Source: Cinclus cinclus
Taxonomy: Eukaryota > Chordata > Aves > Passeriformes > Cinclidae
Reading direction: 5' to 3'
NCBI RefSeq assembly: GCF_963662255.1
Contig: NC_085055.1
Span: 6,754,102-6,818,101 of the forward strand
DNA length: 64,000 nt
Shown: positions 28,953 through 43,300 of the stretch, piece by piece
Layout of the letters: the number at the start of each line of letters is the position of its first letter
Numbering within the stretch: position 1 is the stretch's first letter
The notes under the pieces: generated by a model
What the model was told of the DNA's origin: nothing
The model's input: only the letters and a program-made list of their open reading frames with translations
Database searches by the model: none
Position numbers and translations under genes: made by a program

Positions 28953-29020
28953 GGGATGGGATGGGATGGGATGGGATGGGATGGGATGGGATGGGATGGG
29001 ATGGGATGGGATGGGATGGG
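28953..29020. repeat. (GGGAT)13 pentanucleotide array
   Basis: Perfect array of 68 bp: thirteen GGGAT units plus a final GGG, so fourteen G3 runs spaced by AT on the + strand. It fits the standard G-quadruplex pattern with two-base loops. Open frames running through it (PIPSH-type and GWDGM-type repeats) are artefacts. Confidence 0.98.
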
Positions 29021-32000
29021 CCACCAATCTTTAAAGTTCATATTAGCCAGTTCATCAGTTCAGCATTCCTGCTGATGACTATATGGTAGGGCTTGGGTCA
29101 TGCTAATCTTGAAATTATTTAACTTCTTCTTCAAGGCCTTATGAATTCCAGCAGCTCCAACTGGACTGTGCAGGGCACAGCAGTAAAGAAAGGCCCTCCT
29201 CAGCCCTGAATAACTCACAGCATGCTCTAGTTTCATTTCAGGTGTGGTCCAGACAGAAAAGATACAGGCAGATTCAGACCAAGTGTTACCTCACCCAGTT
29301 CAGTGAATTACATCTTACCCTATAAAGTAAATCCCAGTTGTGAACAGCCCTGCTTTGCTTGGTTTTGAATGAGGAATGGCAGCAGTGTGGTTTTCTGTGG
29401 AGAAAAGGTCACAAGATGTATCTTTTCATCTCATTCACCTTAGTGTTAAGAGTTCGCAAAATCTACAATAATTACCAGCTAAAAAAATACTGTTTAGCCT
29501 GGGAAAGCTGAGTCCTTCAGGAGAAGTTCATCAGGTTTTGCCAGACAGAGCACTGAACATGCTGGACCTGGGCTTTCACCCAGCTCCAGGTGGAAGAAGT
29601 AGAGGGCAAACTCCACTGAAATCACACCAGACAGTCCTGGAAGATGAGAAACACCACTGAGTTTCATACATGGTCCAAAGGACACTTACGGAAAGAAAGA
29701 CAGAGGGAGGGTCAAATTTTTTTAAAAAAAAATTGATTAAAAACAAGGCACTATCAAAATATCAATCAGAAACCAAGTTTTGGCAAGATCTGCTCTTGTT
29801 TAACCTTCAGCATGAGATCAGGTCTAAATCTTTCTATTCTTGGTAGCAGCTGATGAACGCAGTGTAACAAGGTATTAATAAACATCTGCCCAGCTCTTAG
29901 ATTAATATGGAGAAGAATTAATGGAGGTCTTAGCACGTTCATATTTTCTAATTATGGCAGATGACTTTATTTATAGAAATAATAGAAAGAATGGAAATTG
30001 TCACTGACACCATGTCAATATACATAACCAGATCCAATCATTTAATTGCATTACATTTGGCCATGGAGTCACATCAATAAAGGGCCCTCCTTGGTCACAG
30101 CAGTTCAGTGGTCACTACATACTTTATGTTAGAAAGCTATTAGGATTAATTTTATTTTCAATGATTCATGAGGGAAGTAAGTCATCACAGACATACATAT
30201 TCCTATTGGGGGAAAGGGCTGGGGGCAAAGCTTTCCACCACAAGAGGGGAAGGCCACTGCCCCTTGTGTACCTCTCTGATTTTCATGCTCATTTCTGGAC
30301 ACGCTTTGCTTTCAGTCCCCAGAGCATCCAAAATAATGAAGCAGCACCCAAACTGAGGGCTGTGCTCTGTTTCAGATGTTGCTGGCCAGGGATGAGCCAG
30401 CTCCTGCAGCAGCTCTGGGTCATGCAGTGCTCCCCTCTACTACAATAAAGTATCACCAGTGCTTCCGTGGGAACAATAACACACTACACCACTGAGATAA
30501 ATAAGGCATAATGTTAAACCTTGATGTGTTTACACCTCCTAAGAGAGGGGAAAGAGGCTTATAAAACTCCCACTAGAAGAGCCAGGGCTGTTCAGTTTGA
30601 TAGGTAAACCCTGCAGCCTGTTTTTATTGGGACAGGCTGGTCTTAGAGAGCAGTTGGGGTTTAAGAAGGTTTTGGATTGAGTGTGGCTGTTTCTTGAGGG
30701 TTTAAATACATTTCATAATGTTCAATTTAGACAGGTAGCCAGGGAAGTTTGAATCTTTCCTCCAAGGAGCAGGGATAAGTAAAACAAGGCTATAATTGTG
30801 GTGACAGATGGCTTGTCACACCCAGAGCATTGCTAGTAATTTTGCTCCTTACACATTGAAAGAGATCTGGAGTGATGCTGAAAAGCTAAGAAAGTCTTCT
30901 AGTTCTCTCTTGTTCTTCCAAAAGGTGGAACTGGTCTTCTGAAGCTATCAGTCTGAATTAATGAAAGCAGAGCAAAGGAATGGTGCAATTTCTATTAATT
31001 ATAGAGGCAGGTTTGTGCAATAAACAGAATTCATATCCCTACAGTGCTGCTTAAGTACCTATAATTCAGCTGCCCGGCTCACAACTGCAGCATCTTCTTC
31101 ACATTGTTTTACAAATTAGCAAACCTGGAATCAGCAGCTGTGTACAGTGTGAAGACATTTAGTTTAACTGCAGGGGATCTGATCTGCTGAAATCCACGGG
31201 TGGTCTTCCAAGTGCTGCTTTTTGCTGGGATTGAGTTGCAGCTCCCAAATTAAGTACTCCTAGATGAGCTAAATGTTTTCCACAGAAGTGAAAATATAGA
31301 CACTTAGGAAATAGTATCAGTTACTTATTGTAACTGCTGATGTTCTTCCAAGTACTGCCAAGCTAACATTTGGGGGATGCCCTTTCAAAGAGGAGCAGGA
31401 AGGAGGGTCAGGACACTGCTGGAGCCAGCCTGACCTCCCAGCTCAGCCAGTTGGTTTGTATTTACAGCAGGGTACATGGAATAGGAGCCCACACATGGGT
31501 ATCTTTACTCAGTAACCCATACCCCACAGGAATTTATTCTGTACATCAAAATCTGCAGAACAGAACTGGATGTGCTGTCTCCTAGCCAGCCCTTCCTCTC
31601 CCATTGCCAGTGTTGGAGTCCCCTGGGGGAACTGGCAGTAGCAATGGGCTGAATGAGCATCCTCTGTCCCATCAGACCAAGCCTAGAGCCTCAGGAGGAC
31701 CTGGCTGCCAAAAGCACTGTTGCCCCAGCTGTGGTGAAGCAAGTGAGAGCTTTGGAAGTGGTCACAGACAAAAGAAAAAAAAAAAAAAAGCAAAGTTCCT
31801 GGGGGCATAAAGGAAAGCTGAAAGGTGCAGACCAATAGTTTCCACTCCTGCTTTCTACTTTCCAGATTAAATAAACTTCGCTTTCCTCTCCACTGAGTGA
31901 GAGGAAGCAAATTGCTGCTTCCCAGTCAGCAAATGGGCTTGATAGCAGAACTCCAGCTGCAAGCCCAGAACTTTGCACCAGCAAACTGGTCTGACTGGGG

Positions 32001-35000
32001 AGCACTCTGGGGACTGAAACACTCAGTAGCAACATTTCCCAGCCCCTGTAATGTGCCAATAGCAGACCACTTTGGGTGAAAACGTGTTCTGATAGTAAAT
32101 GACTCCACCAGGCTACAGAAAAAAAACAAAAAGGCACTTTGCTGAGCTATAGTGCAAAATGTTGATTTTTTATAATCGACTACTCACAGGGCTGCTGGTG
32201 TTACATTTTAAACATCTGACTCAGGCAGTCGAGTGGAAAGGTGATAAAATCCTTGACTTTGATTGAATTTGCATTGTGGCAAAACGTAAAAACAAATTCA
32301 AACACTATGAAGAAATATTAAAAAAAAATACTATTCGGACAAAATGTTCCACATTGGTTTTTTTTTTTGATCTGTACAGATGCTAAAAAAACTATCTCTT
32401 TTTTGCCTTTCATGAAGGTCAAAAAATCAGCTTTCAAGCATTCTTTCAGCAGACATTATGTTTAAATACTGAACTGCCTGCCTGTTTAAGGGGCATATTT
32501 CTTCAATTACATCCAACATTAGTGCAGCTGTTAGGATTTCCCAAGGGACCACTGCAAACTGAAGAAAAGTTTTTGCTGTGTTGCTGACAGGCTCTGCGGC
32601 ATTGCTATGGCCCTTTGCTTGCTCCTGCATTCAGCTGCTGACCTCGCAGGTGTAAATAAGAAGAAAATCAAGTACCCAGTCTTTTCTGAGTGCATATCAA
32701 AGAGTACTGAAATGATGGACTTAATTAAGCTTGTACAGCAGCTGAAAAGGAAGAATTTTTAAAAAGCAGCTCTAGTGTAAGGAAGAGGAGCAAGTATGGG
32801 TGAAAGTTAAATTTTTCACCCTGTACAATAAAAATTCAGTTCCTGATAATATTTTCTCTAATTGAATTACTACTATGAAATCAATAAGAGATAAAAGCCC
32901 TCTGAACACATTAGGAAGAATAGCAGCAGATTTTATTTACTTACTACACTGTATTAGGGAGAAAGGCACACATTTTTCAACAGGGACACCTCAACGCATG
33001 AGCAGGGCATTAGCTGCCACCTTCACAAGTTACCCCACAGGTTTGTCTTCTTAAATGATCCCAACAATTTGAAGAATTCAAACACCTGCTTTCAGGAGCA
33101 AGATAGTATCCTGAGAATATCTCCACTTGAAAAACGTTTTTGGTTATACTTCCCTTAGCAGCTTCCTCAGCCACAAGCTCTGCTGTACAGCACCTTTATA
33201 ATGGAAATGCTCTTCAGGATTTCAAAGTCAATGTGACAACACAGCTTTTCTGAATTTTGATTCAAATGTAATTCACATGATTTACTGAGGCTCAGAGATT
33301 CTCAAAAGAAATGGAGGCAGGAAGAATGTCCATAGAAACATCAATTAAACTGTCCTAAAGAGCAGAGAATACAGACATAACACGTACATTCTGATTTTCA
33401 GCATCTGTTTCCTTGTTTCCTTAATGACAGTATCAATTATTAGTAAAAGTCTTTTGTTGTCTGGAAGAAGGTGGGTGGAGACTGGCCAAATGATGGACAC
33501 CTTAGAAACAAAAAACAGAGAAGGTGAGATGGTGCAGGCTGTACCTGAGGAAATTGTTTGAATAAATCCCATTTGTCTGGCACTGCTCTCTGGGCAGGCC
33601 TCCTATGTGTCTTCAAGTGCACATTTTAGCAACCAGTCTGCTTTTCATCTCCCTTGTGACATTTGGTGTGTTAGGGCAGTGATTTCTGCCTTGATCCTGA
33701 TCGTTGCTGTCATTCAGCAGCTGCTGGGTGGGCTGTGGCCAGCATCAGCAGCATGGCCCATGGCAAAGCCAGCAGTGTCTGGGAGTGATCGATCCCAGAG
33801 AGGTGCCACAGGGCTCTCCAGCTTGGGACTGTCCCCAGGACAGAGGTGGGATGCTCCTCTGGCTGTGACTCCTTGGTGGTGAGGAACTTTCACCCTGCAG
33901 CACATGAACCACTTCCCAGTTTGGGAGGTCCTTCGTACTCTGAGTGCTGGTCCCCAACACACAAACGAGATTCCCTTGAGCCTGGGAAAGGGGGTGGTGC
34001 ACAGAGCTGCTGGAGCAGAGTGGGAGCATCTTCCCTGAAGAAAGGTAGAACAGGTGTGGACCTCACACATCCACACACAAGGACATGTCCTGGACACTGC
34101 CCCTGTGTAAAGCTGTGGGAGGTGGGTAGGAAAAAACCCACCCTCACTGAGCTGCCCATGCACAGCTTTGAGGTTCTCCCCAGCTGCAGTGGGGATCAGG
34201 ATGACGCTGAAATAGTGTGGTTTGGAGAATTTGGTGACCTGGATTGGGACTTCTCGTGGATCTGCAGCCTGCCCTGGTCAGCAGAACCAGACATGCTGCC
34301 AGGTGAACCCACTTGAGGAGAAGCTGTTCAGTGCCAGTCCTCTCACTGACTCTCACAGAAAGTCAGTTCTTTCTGCGTATCTTGCACGGGAGCTCCATTA
34401 CCGAGATGAGTACCTTCCTGAGACCTATTATAAAATAACTTCCCACAAATAGCACAACAACCCAAAGTCTATCCCAGCATTCTGACAATTTCAGTGTGTT
34501 GCCAGCTCACAGCTTTGCTGCCACCAATTCCGTAAGGCAGTTTTGTCCAGCACTGTTGTAAAGGAAAACGCTCACTGTGCCCTGGGGGAAATGAAGCATG
34601 GAAGTCCTGTTATCACTGACAGAAGTTTTGTCTCTAATTCCCCATCTGCTCTTCTGAATGTTAACCTACAGTGCTGGCACATAAACTTAAATGATAAATA
34701 AGAATTCCAAGCAGGAAGCGACAAAATATTAGTCAGATAGGCTGGTGGTGTCTGCAAAAATGTGGTGTGGATGCTCATGTTTCACAGAAGAGAAATTATA
34801 GGGCAAAATAATATTATGTTACACTGATCAAGGGAAAGTGCTGTCACAGGATAGGACAAAGAAATGGACAAAACCAGATTTATTTGTTTTTTTACCTTTA
34901 ATACATATAGGATCCTACATAGTTCCTCCTCCCTGCTCTTACTGTTATTTGTGTTTAGCAGCTGAGTAAAGCAGCACACGAAGCAAGAAATCTGTGAGGA

Positions 35001-38000
35001 GAGTAATAATGTGATGCATAGTGTTAACTTGCTTGCTTTGGAAATATCAATTTATCTTGGTTAAATAGAAGCTTGGCCCAAGTACTAAGTCAAGTAATCA
35101 TGATTAGGGAGAGAAAAAGACATTCACTTCCTTGGAAACTCAATACTTTTCAACAGTAAGAGCACTGCAGTGACATTGTTCAAAGCTGGATGCTTGTAGT
35201 AATTAATATAGATTATTGTCATATGAGGAATGGAAGCATCTGTGATGCTCCTACCATTCCTTTCATTTCCAGACCAATTATAAGACCAAAAATACACGGG
35301 GTTTTTGTTTCATGGACGTGGCCCTTTCACTGTTCAGTGCTCCACTGCCCTCAGAGAACAGCAGAGATTTTCTTCTCTTTTTTTGGTTCAAAACTGCATT
35401 GAAGGCATATTCACACCCTTCTGTCTAAGAGAGACTTTGCTTTTGTTCTTTCTCACTATCATTTTTCCTGACTCTCAAGAAAATTGGTTTTATGCTAAAA
35501 ATTATACTACAGGAACACATCTGTAAAGAGATTCATGAGCTCCCGAGCTACTGTTCTCCAAAGAGGCTGAATCTGCATCTTATCATCCAGCATATCAAGC
35601 ACTGGACTCATCTGCAGAGGAGGTGCTTTGGAGTTTACACTGATTTTTGACCTCGTGGCCGGTGCAGAGCTGGGCTAAGCCCAGTGCATCAGCCCCATCT
35701 CAGCAGTCAATTGACTCCTTGCCTCACCACATTTCCCATCCACCTCGTGCCAGCTGCCTTGTGCATTTCATCACTACCTTGCTGCAATATGCTGCTGTTC
35801 CTGCTCTCTCTTGTGCAGTCACATCTCTACTCTCTTTGAGGTTGTGATCCCTGTCTTTCTAGCACTCTGCCTTCATGTGACCCACTTAGTTTCTACCTTT
35901 CTCCCTTGCCTTGCTCATCAGGCTGGATTTGATTGTGTCCTAACCATGAATGACTCCACTAGAAAGGCCTCCTTCTTCTTGCACTGGAAATGGTTCTCTG
36001 GGACATGTACCTGCCCAGGAGGAATTAGGGTTTTGCAATGTTCTTCCAATCAGCCAGATGACTTCTATCTCTAATATGTGGCTTGGACAATCCTCATCAT
36101 TACTCCACAGATTATTACAGAAGATATCTGGTCACATATGAACACAGGTCCCCAACTGGTAAGCATTAAAAGTGTTTAGAGATCACTAGAACTATTATTT
36201 CCACATTATTCCCAGAAGCTGTTCTATTTTGCTATGAAGAGTAGAACAACTCAATGGAGAGAACTCCCTTCCATTCAATTACTATCTTAATACTGAACTC
36301 ATTGTTAAAACAACAGCTCCTCTCCACTAATCAGCAAAAAGCAATCAGGCAAACAGGGATCTCCAGAGGACACATGTGAGTTCAAAGGTCCACAGAGTTG
36401 TAGCCATGTTGCACATGAGTTAGACTCAAGAGACAATAGACAGCTGCACTACAAAATCACGTTTTAAAAAACAAGGACATAAAGTTTTAAATTCTGTGAA
36501 AACTGTGTGAAATGTGTGCAGGAAAAAAAAAACACGTCTGGAGCTTTTCTACAGCACTTGAGCACAAAATTTTGTTTTATGAATCTGAGCAATTTATCAT
36601 ATTCATCTAAGAGGGCTACAGATGGTGAAGTTTGTGTTCTGAAAGGATGACAAGCCATTGCAGAGTGCTTATGATGCCAATTTTACCCTTTTCTAATAAG
36701 ACAAAGAGGAAAGATGCTCATGAGTACCAAGCTGGGTGTTTGTTTTTACCAGAGAATTGCTCATTTCACAGCTCCATGACTCAGGATCAGTAATGTTGAG
36801 AATTACAACTGTCTGTCTCCATCAAGCCCTTTCCTTACGTTCAAGGGAGACAAGTACTTCCTACCCAGTGTCTGCCATATCCAGGTTTCTAAGCTGATGT
36901 GTCAGGACTATTCACAACCTACCTGTAGACATTCCCCTGCATTCAGAGGTTCTCCAGCAGGTCCAAGAGACCACATGTGATGGAACACAACTGCCAGTCA
37001 GCTGGAGATACACACATAAGCTCATCCTGTTCCTCCAATCCAGCAGTCTCTGACATTTTAGATCTCAACTATCTGTTCCTTGCATATGTCAGCAGATTTA
37101 ATACAACATTTTTCACTGTAAGAGAACTTAAACCAGCAGCACATAGTTAAGTAACTTTCTTGAATTTCCAGGTCACATTGGCAGGGCTGATCCAACACTC
37201 CCAGTCCTCTTCCCTGGTCACTTTCTTGAATCAGAATTTTTAGGAACTTGCCTGCATAAACCCAGTGCAAAAGTGGTTGCCTGCAACAGTGAAGGAGCTT
37301 TACATCAATACCCAAAGCCGAGAGCCAACCTGCTTACTGGGTGAGCAGTGCAGGCTGGAGCTCTTGTCTGGACCAGGGATGATGCCAGGGAAGAGCTTTT
37401 GCAAATGATATCCTTGCTCTGCTCTGCTCTCCGTGTCACACCTGTACCTTCAGATGTCTCTGGTGGTCTTCAGCAAGACGTGACATGAACAGCTGCAGCA
37501 GTGGCTTTGTACTGGTGCTCATTGTCCCCCCTCAGCAGCACACAGGTCTGGTCAGCTGTGCTCTGCTAGATGCTCATAATAATTACCAAGAAGACTTAGA
37601 GCAGACTGCTGTATTTTACCACAGAAAATAAAGTCAAACAACAGCTAAAACTGGGGAGGGGAGGAGGGAAAGGGGAGCACAGAAGACAGACCAAAGGCAA
37701 CAGAAGAGTTGTATTTATTTTCTAATCCCATCTCTTTTAGTGGCTGTGATGAGCGCTGTAACTAAAGGAATCTAACTGAATTAGAATTTCAATATGTCCT
37801 GAGCAGATTGGAGCTGTTTCCATTCATAAGCAGCACGTCCCAGCTGTAATTGCCTGCTTGCTTATCCACATAGCTCTTTACAGCTAATCCAAATGCAGAC
37901 TCAAAATAAATAGTGCCAGAGTATTCACTTCCCGCTGGGCAGTAGTTTCAGCTCTCCTCTGCCTTTGCTTTGTTCCGGCTGGTGCTCTCCATGGCACAGG

Positions 38001-40232
38001 GACTGACTCAAAGGAGATAAAAGATGATTGACCCGCTCAAGGAATTTGGTGACAGAAAAACCACTCCTGCCATATCTGCCCTGCCTGTTTGTGCTTTTCC
38101 TCTGGGTGCTGCTTTGCATCTGTTTACTTTTTCTGCCCTCACCTCTCTCCCCTGCCACATCACTCATGCAATATACTTCTCCTTCGTGGTTTCCCTAAAA
38201 GCTGCTGGTGTCCTCTGTGTCCTCAGCAGCCCATCACCCTTCCTCTCCCTGTGCTCCTACCCTCAAACACACCGTCGGTACTTTAGTGCTGAAGTGAAAC
38301 CCTCTTCAGGGACATTTAAAAGCCATGTCCTTCTCAGATCAGCTCCTCAGGAGGGGTGTAAAGCTGAGGCACAGTTGCACAAAGCTGGAAGGGGTGTCCC
38401 CATGGACGGGACTTGGCACAACCACAAAGCAAAGCTCTGCCTTTGCTCTCTGACAGAGGCATCTGTACATGTCTTGGCTCTCCTCCCTCCTCCCTGGGTG
38501 GAAGGTGGTTGTCCACCATTCTTTAGGCTCTTTTTCTTGACTACAACCACTACAGACTTCCGGAGAGCCTTTGGCCAACTCTCAGCAGCCTCTGTGCCTC
38601 TGTTCATCACCTCTAAAACAACACCCTGTTGCTTCACACTTTGGGGTGTAAATCTCAGGTCCCTCAAATGGCAGTGGTGAAAGGACATAGGAGTCAACTC
38701 TGAAGCCACTTCACTTCAGCATAGTCAGAGGCATTCAGGTCTCACTGTGCAACCAATTACTCTTAAAAATAGATTTATTAGTATCCAAAACAGCATCCTT
38801 TAAGATCTGGTCAAGTAGGTATCCATAAAAACAGCTGGGGAGGTCATTCCCTCCTGATGACCATCAAAGAGACTGATGACAGTATGGAGTAGTGTGCCTC
38901 CACTCCATCTCCTTTCTCTCGTCCCATGTTTATTTCCCACTGGGTTTATCAGGGCATAGCCATGAGCCACAGAGCCTCCTCACTGTCCTTATCCCACATA
39001 CTCTTATCCAGCCAGCCTGGCCCAGCTCTTGTGGTGCAGCGCAGCACCCAAGGTGATCTATCCCTCTGCAATTGCAGGGGACTGTCTTAAGATTTAAAGG
39101 AGAGCATCAAGTGAGGTAGTGAAGCATTTTCACTGCCTTCCTCCTTACCCCCAGGATTCTTCTCCATCAGTGTAATACTACCTGGTCTTTGGCAGAGCAG
39201 ATCTCCCTATGAAATTTTCTTGGCTCAGCTGGATAGAAGCAAATTGCAGGGAGATGACCCTGCACTTGCCACTGCTGAACCCCCTCCCAGAGCCAACCTC
39301 ATTTTACAGGCAGATTTTGCCCTTCTCTGAAGCCAGGGAGCAGCTGAGATGATGAATATAGTGCTTGTCCAATGTGTCTCTACGTAAATTCAAATTCAGC
39401 ACAGAAAGCTAAAAATGTTTGCAGAATCCTGACAGGCAAAGTGGACAATTATGTTCAGCTGTTCCTCACAAACACTGATCCTCGTGACTGCAACGTTCCA
39501 AGAGAGGCATTGCCACGTGCTTGGATTGCAAACTCACCAGCACCAAAACCTGAGCATGGTAGCAGGCTCTGGCTCTTCATCACATGTTCTGCCACCTGGA
39601 GATGGTCAGAAAGTGTTCTCTTCCAGGAACAGTGGCACCAGCACTTCTCTTGTACAGACAAGGAAACTGATAATAATGCAAGGCTGCCCCAAGGCCACCA
39701 AAAGGTCACCAAAGAAGAGAAATTGTGAGTCGCTTGCTTGCAGTGACAGACAGCAGCTCCCTCCTTTGTAGCTGACCTGGGGACACAGGGATTTCTTCAA
39801 ATTTGTTGTTTCAATCAACTAAATCCGAATAATTGAGATTAACACCATGTGGCCAAGGTGAATGAAACGAGTTGTCACTGGGATAGTAATGTATAGGAAG
39901 AAACACCTGGGAAAAAAGTAAATAAAATTGGAGGAGGAAGTTAAAGGTAAAAAGATTATGAAGAATAAAGGCTATATCTACAGATATGCTGGGTGGACTA
40001 GGAAGGTGGTGGAAGCCTAGGGATGAAGGGCATAATTAAATGACAAGGTTCGAAAGCTTTTTCAAAACAAAGAAAGTCAGCACTGGAGAGAAAAACATCA
40101 TGAGATGGAAACCTGGAAGATTCAGAGGTTACATTGGAATATTTAATTCTGAAGTGTAGACATATTGTTATGTAGCAGGGAGATACAGACACCTCAGCCT
40201 TTCTGCATAGTTCTCTTTCTCCTGTATATACT
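29021..40232. other. Non-coding, probably KCNMB2 5' intron; no gene seen
   Basis: Unique sequence with a 15-base A-run (31775-31789), an AT-rich candidate regulatory block at about 29880-30080 and a moderately GC-rich stretch around 33700-34350. The longest open frame of the window (38024-38680, 218 codons) lies here but has no recognisable domain. No transposon or RNA gene could be supported. Confidence 0.6.
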
Positions 40233-40336
40233 GGAAGGAAGGAAGGAAGGAAGGAAGGAAGGAAGGAAGGAAGGAAGGAAGGAAGGAAGGAAGGAAGGAA
40301 GGAAGGAAGGAAGGAAGGAAGGAAGGAAGGAAGGAA
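40233..40336. repeat. (GGAA)26 tetranucleotide array
   Basis: Twenty-six perfect GGAA units, 104 bp, flanked by TATACT and TTAACA. Each unit is the core of an ETS-family binding site. Open frames across it (KEGR-type and SFLP-type repeats) are artefacts. Confidence 0.99.
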
Positions 40337-43300
40337 TTAACAATTGTCAAGGGTGACTGAGTATAAAGAAATATTTCCTTAGAAGACATACCCAAATGTC
40401 ACTGTGTCCCACAAACAGCTGATCTGCACCTCTGTGTGATGGTTTCAGTTGTCACTGACAGCCCTATTCTCCTCCTTTGGATGTGGAATGACCAAAGACA
40501 TGCCTGTGACATGGGGATACAGCAAGACCGCTCTGCCCAGGATGTCTCCTTCATTCAACTCAAAATCTAGATGGAGAGCTCAGCTCCAAGCTCTGAGCTC
40601 TGGGGAGATTTCGGAGCAGAGTCGGAAAGGGAGGTGAATCATTAATGAAGCATCATTAACCATCATTCTTCCTATACTCTTGTCAGTACATTAGCACCAG
40701 CTGCCTGCAGTCCATTTTCCCCTTGCCACAGGGAGGAACCCCAGACTGAAGGTCATCTGCTGGTTGGGTTAGTTTGTTAGTACAGCTGGGGCTCCTGAGA
40801 TGCTGCAACAAGAGCAGCAATTTGTGTCACTCTGTCCTGCCCCGTGCCCATCAGCTGTGCAGCAGCAAAGTTCCATCATGAGACACAAATTCTCCCTTTG
40901 ATGTTGCTTTTGCTGCTCCTCAATTCAGAGCTGCTGCTGCTGCCAGAGCATTAAATGTTCCCTAAGTGGTGACTGTCTTCTGCTAATGCAGATTTGTTTC
41001 TTTTGTGTGTTAGCTTAATTGTGTTCTTGGTGTGTGTTTTCTGCCTTGTTCTGGATGCAAACAAGGGTACTTGGTCCAATTCTTTCATTCTTATAATACC
41101 AGGATTGGGAAACTGCCCTGGATCATCTCCTGAATCAGACAGGAGCATCTTGAAACAGTATTTACTTCTACCACTCTGCCTGGGAAACTCTTCCATGCTC
41201 TAGGGCACATGAAAGGCAGACTACTCTCCAGACTGGCTATACTTTACATCAAAAATTCAGGAGGCTGTTCTATTTATTCTCCCATCCTTCATCACACACC
41301 AATTCTTCCTGTTTTCTGGCTCATCAAAGCCATGAGAGAACATTCTATCACCAGACAGAGGCACGGGTAAAACCTATTGGGACACAAAATCTAATTGTCG
41401 ATATTCAGTAAATTCACCTCAAAGTGAGTGACTGTCCCCTTGTAGATTGTCTTTGATTCCTGGTTTCAATCTCTTCCTTTCTCATAGGTGATGGTGGTTG
41501 AGACCATTCAAAAAAAGGTCTATCCAGGCATGAGAGAAACCAAATATTTCCCATTACTCACCAGCAACTGACCCATCTGTCCAAGAACTGGCACTGAAGT
41601 CTGTGTGGTGACATGGGGAGAGGTTAACATGTGAACTAGCAGGAAAACTTTGGAGTTTCCAGAGAACTCCCTTGGGGTTTGAATGAATCTTCTGGTTGGG
41701 AAATACTGGGATAAAGCATCCAGCACCTGTCAGCATGGACAGTGGGGGATGTGGGTGTATTCAGAGAAAGCTGAGGTGGTCAGTGATTGCATCTTTAGGT
41801 GAATGCTTAGCTTTTGCTGCCTTTTGATGAATCAGGGTGTCTTTTATGAGGCAAAATTAATGGAAGTTCTTCTCTTTTTACAGTGGCCCCATTACCCAGG
41901 AAATGAAATGTCATAAGGGGAATAAAGCTCATTAGTTTGGTGCCATAAATGGTTCTCCAAGGTGTCAGAAACCCTGTAGTTAACATAAACATAGACAGAG
42001 GCAATTACAAGCAAACACACATACAAAATCCACCTTTCCATCTAAAATCATGGTCTGCAACATGTCTCTTTGGCTGTTAACAGCTATGGTGACCTAGAGG
42101 TAAGGGACTTTTCATACCAGTCATGACACAAAATGAAGACAGAGGAAGGAGGGCAGCCAACCCAGGGTGAAAGTGAGGACACAAGGTAATATAGGGTATA
42201 CAATATAGGGTATGTAATATAGTCCCCAAGGTACCAGCTAAGGGATTTTGTGATTTAACCACAGAACTACATCCGCTTTTGGAGCAATTTGAAGAAAACG
42301 CTGCCTTGTTGTGTTTTCTTCACACTGAAATACTCAATCAGATGGTTGCTGTTGGGTGGACATGTTGATACTCCTTAGGACAGGGCAGAAAAGTTCTAAT
42401 TTTATAAGAGCTATCTCATATCTTCACCTTGCAATGGCTGAAAAAGTGGACATCTTGTCAAGTTTTCTAGTGAGTTCCATGAAATCCACAATCAGGTAAT
42501 GTTCAAGAAGAGGATAAGGATAAGAAAAAGAGAAGATGGAAGGAGTGGGACAGCATCACAGACTCATATATTTGTACCAGACTGAGCAGTCTTTACTCTG
42601 AATTTCTGCTCTTAACCTTGAGCATTTACTCAGAATAGACCCAGAGATGAAGAATGAATTTTGTTTTGTAAAAACCAAAGCTTGCCTCCTTGTCTGTCTC
42701 TGTGGCAACTATGTCAAGAGTCAGCTGTGTTGATGCCACACTGTGAAAATAGTGAAGGAGGCAGAGATGTTCTGGCAAGGTCAGGCAGAAAGCCCAGAGT
42801 CCCACCCAGCATCCTGACTAGCAGAAGTCACATCAGCTACAGCACTCTGTGGATAACTAGCCCTATAGGAATGTCCCCCACAGAGAACTGGTAGTCAAAA
42901 AAGCAGCTTGAAGCATCTCTTCTGCACTGTTTTTAACAGGTATTTTCATGACTTTAGGTACTCCGTCTGTTCAAGCAATAACACAATCCACTCTGAATGC
43001 AAGGCTGACATCCTGCAGTAATGAGTTTCACAGGCTGATTACTTGTTGCATGATAAAGATAAGTTGCCAGCAGCTCACTCTGAGAAGCAATGGGGAAAAA
43101 CAAACAAGAAAAAGTAGTGTTATTTGTTTTCCCAGAAAAGAGAGAGGGGGCAGTGAAGAAACTTGGTTCACAATCCTGTCTAGAGACTTACCCAGGAGGG
43201 AGAAAGGCATGGAAGTTTGTTAACTGACCTGGTGGGGCAGAGCATGCTCATGAAGGTTGTAACTTTGGAGGTTATGAATCCTCCAAAGGCCTCCAAAAAG

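Noticed and set aside
33714..34316. Overlapping open frames on both strands (149 and 156 codons) in GC-richer DNA
   Set aside because: Both strands are equally open, which is typical of stop-poor GC-rich sequence; no domain is visible.
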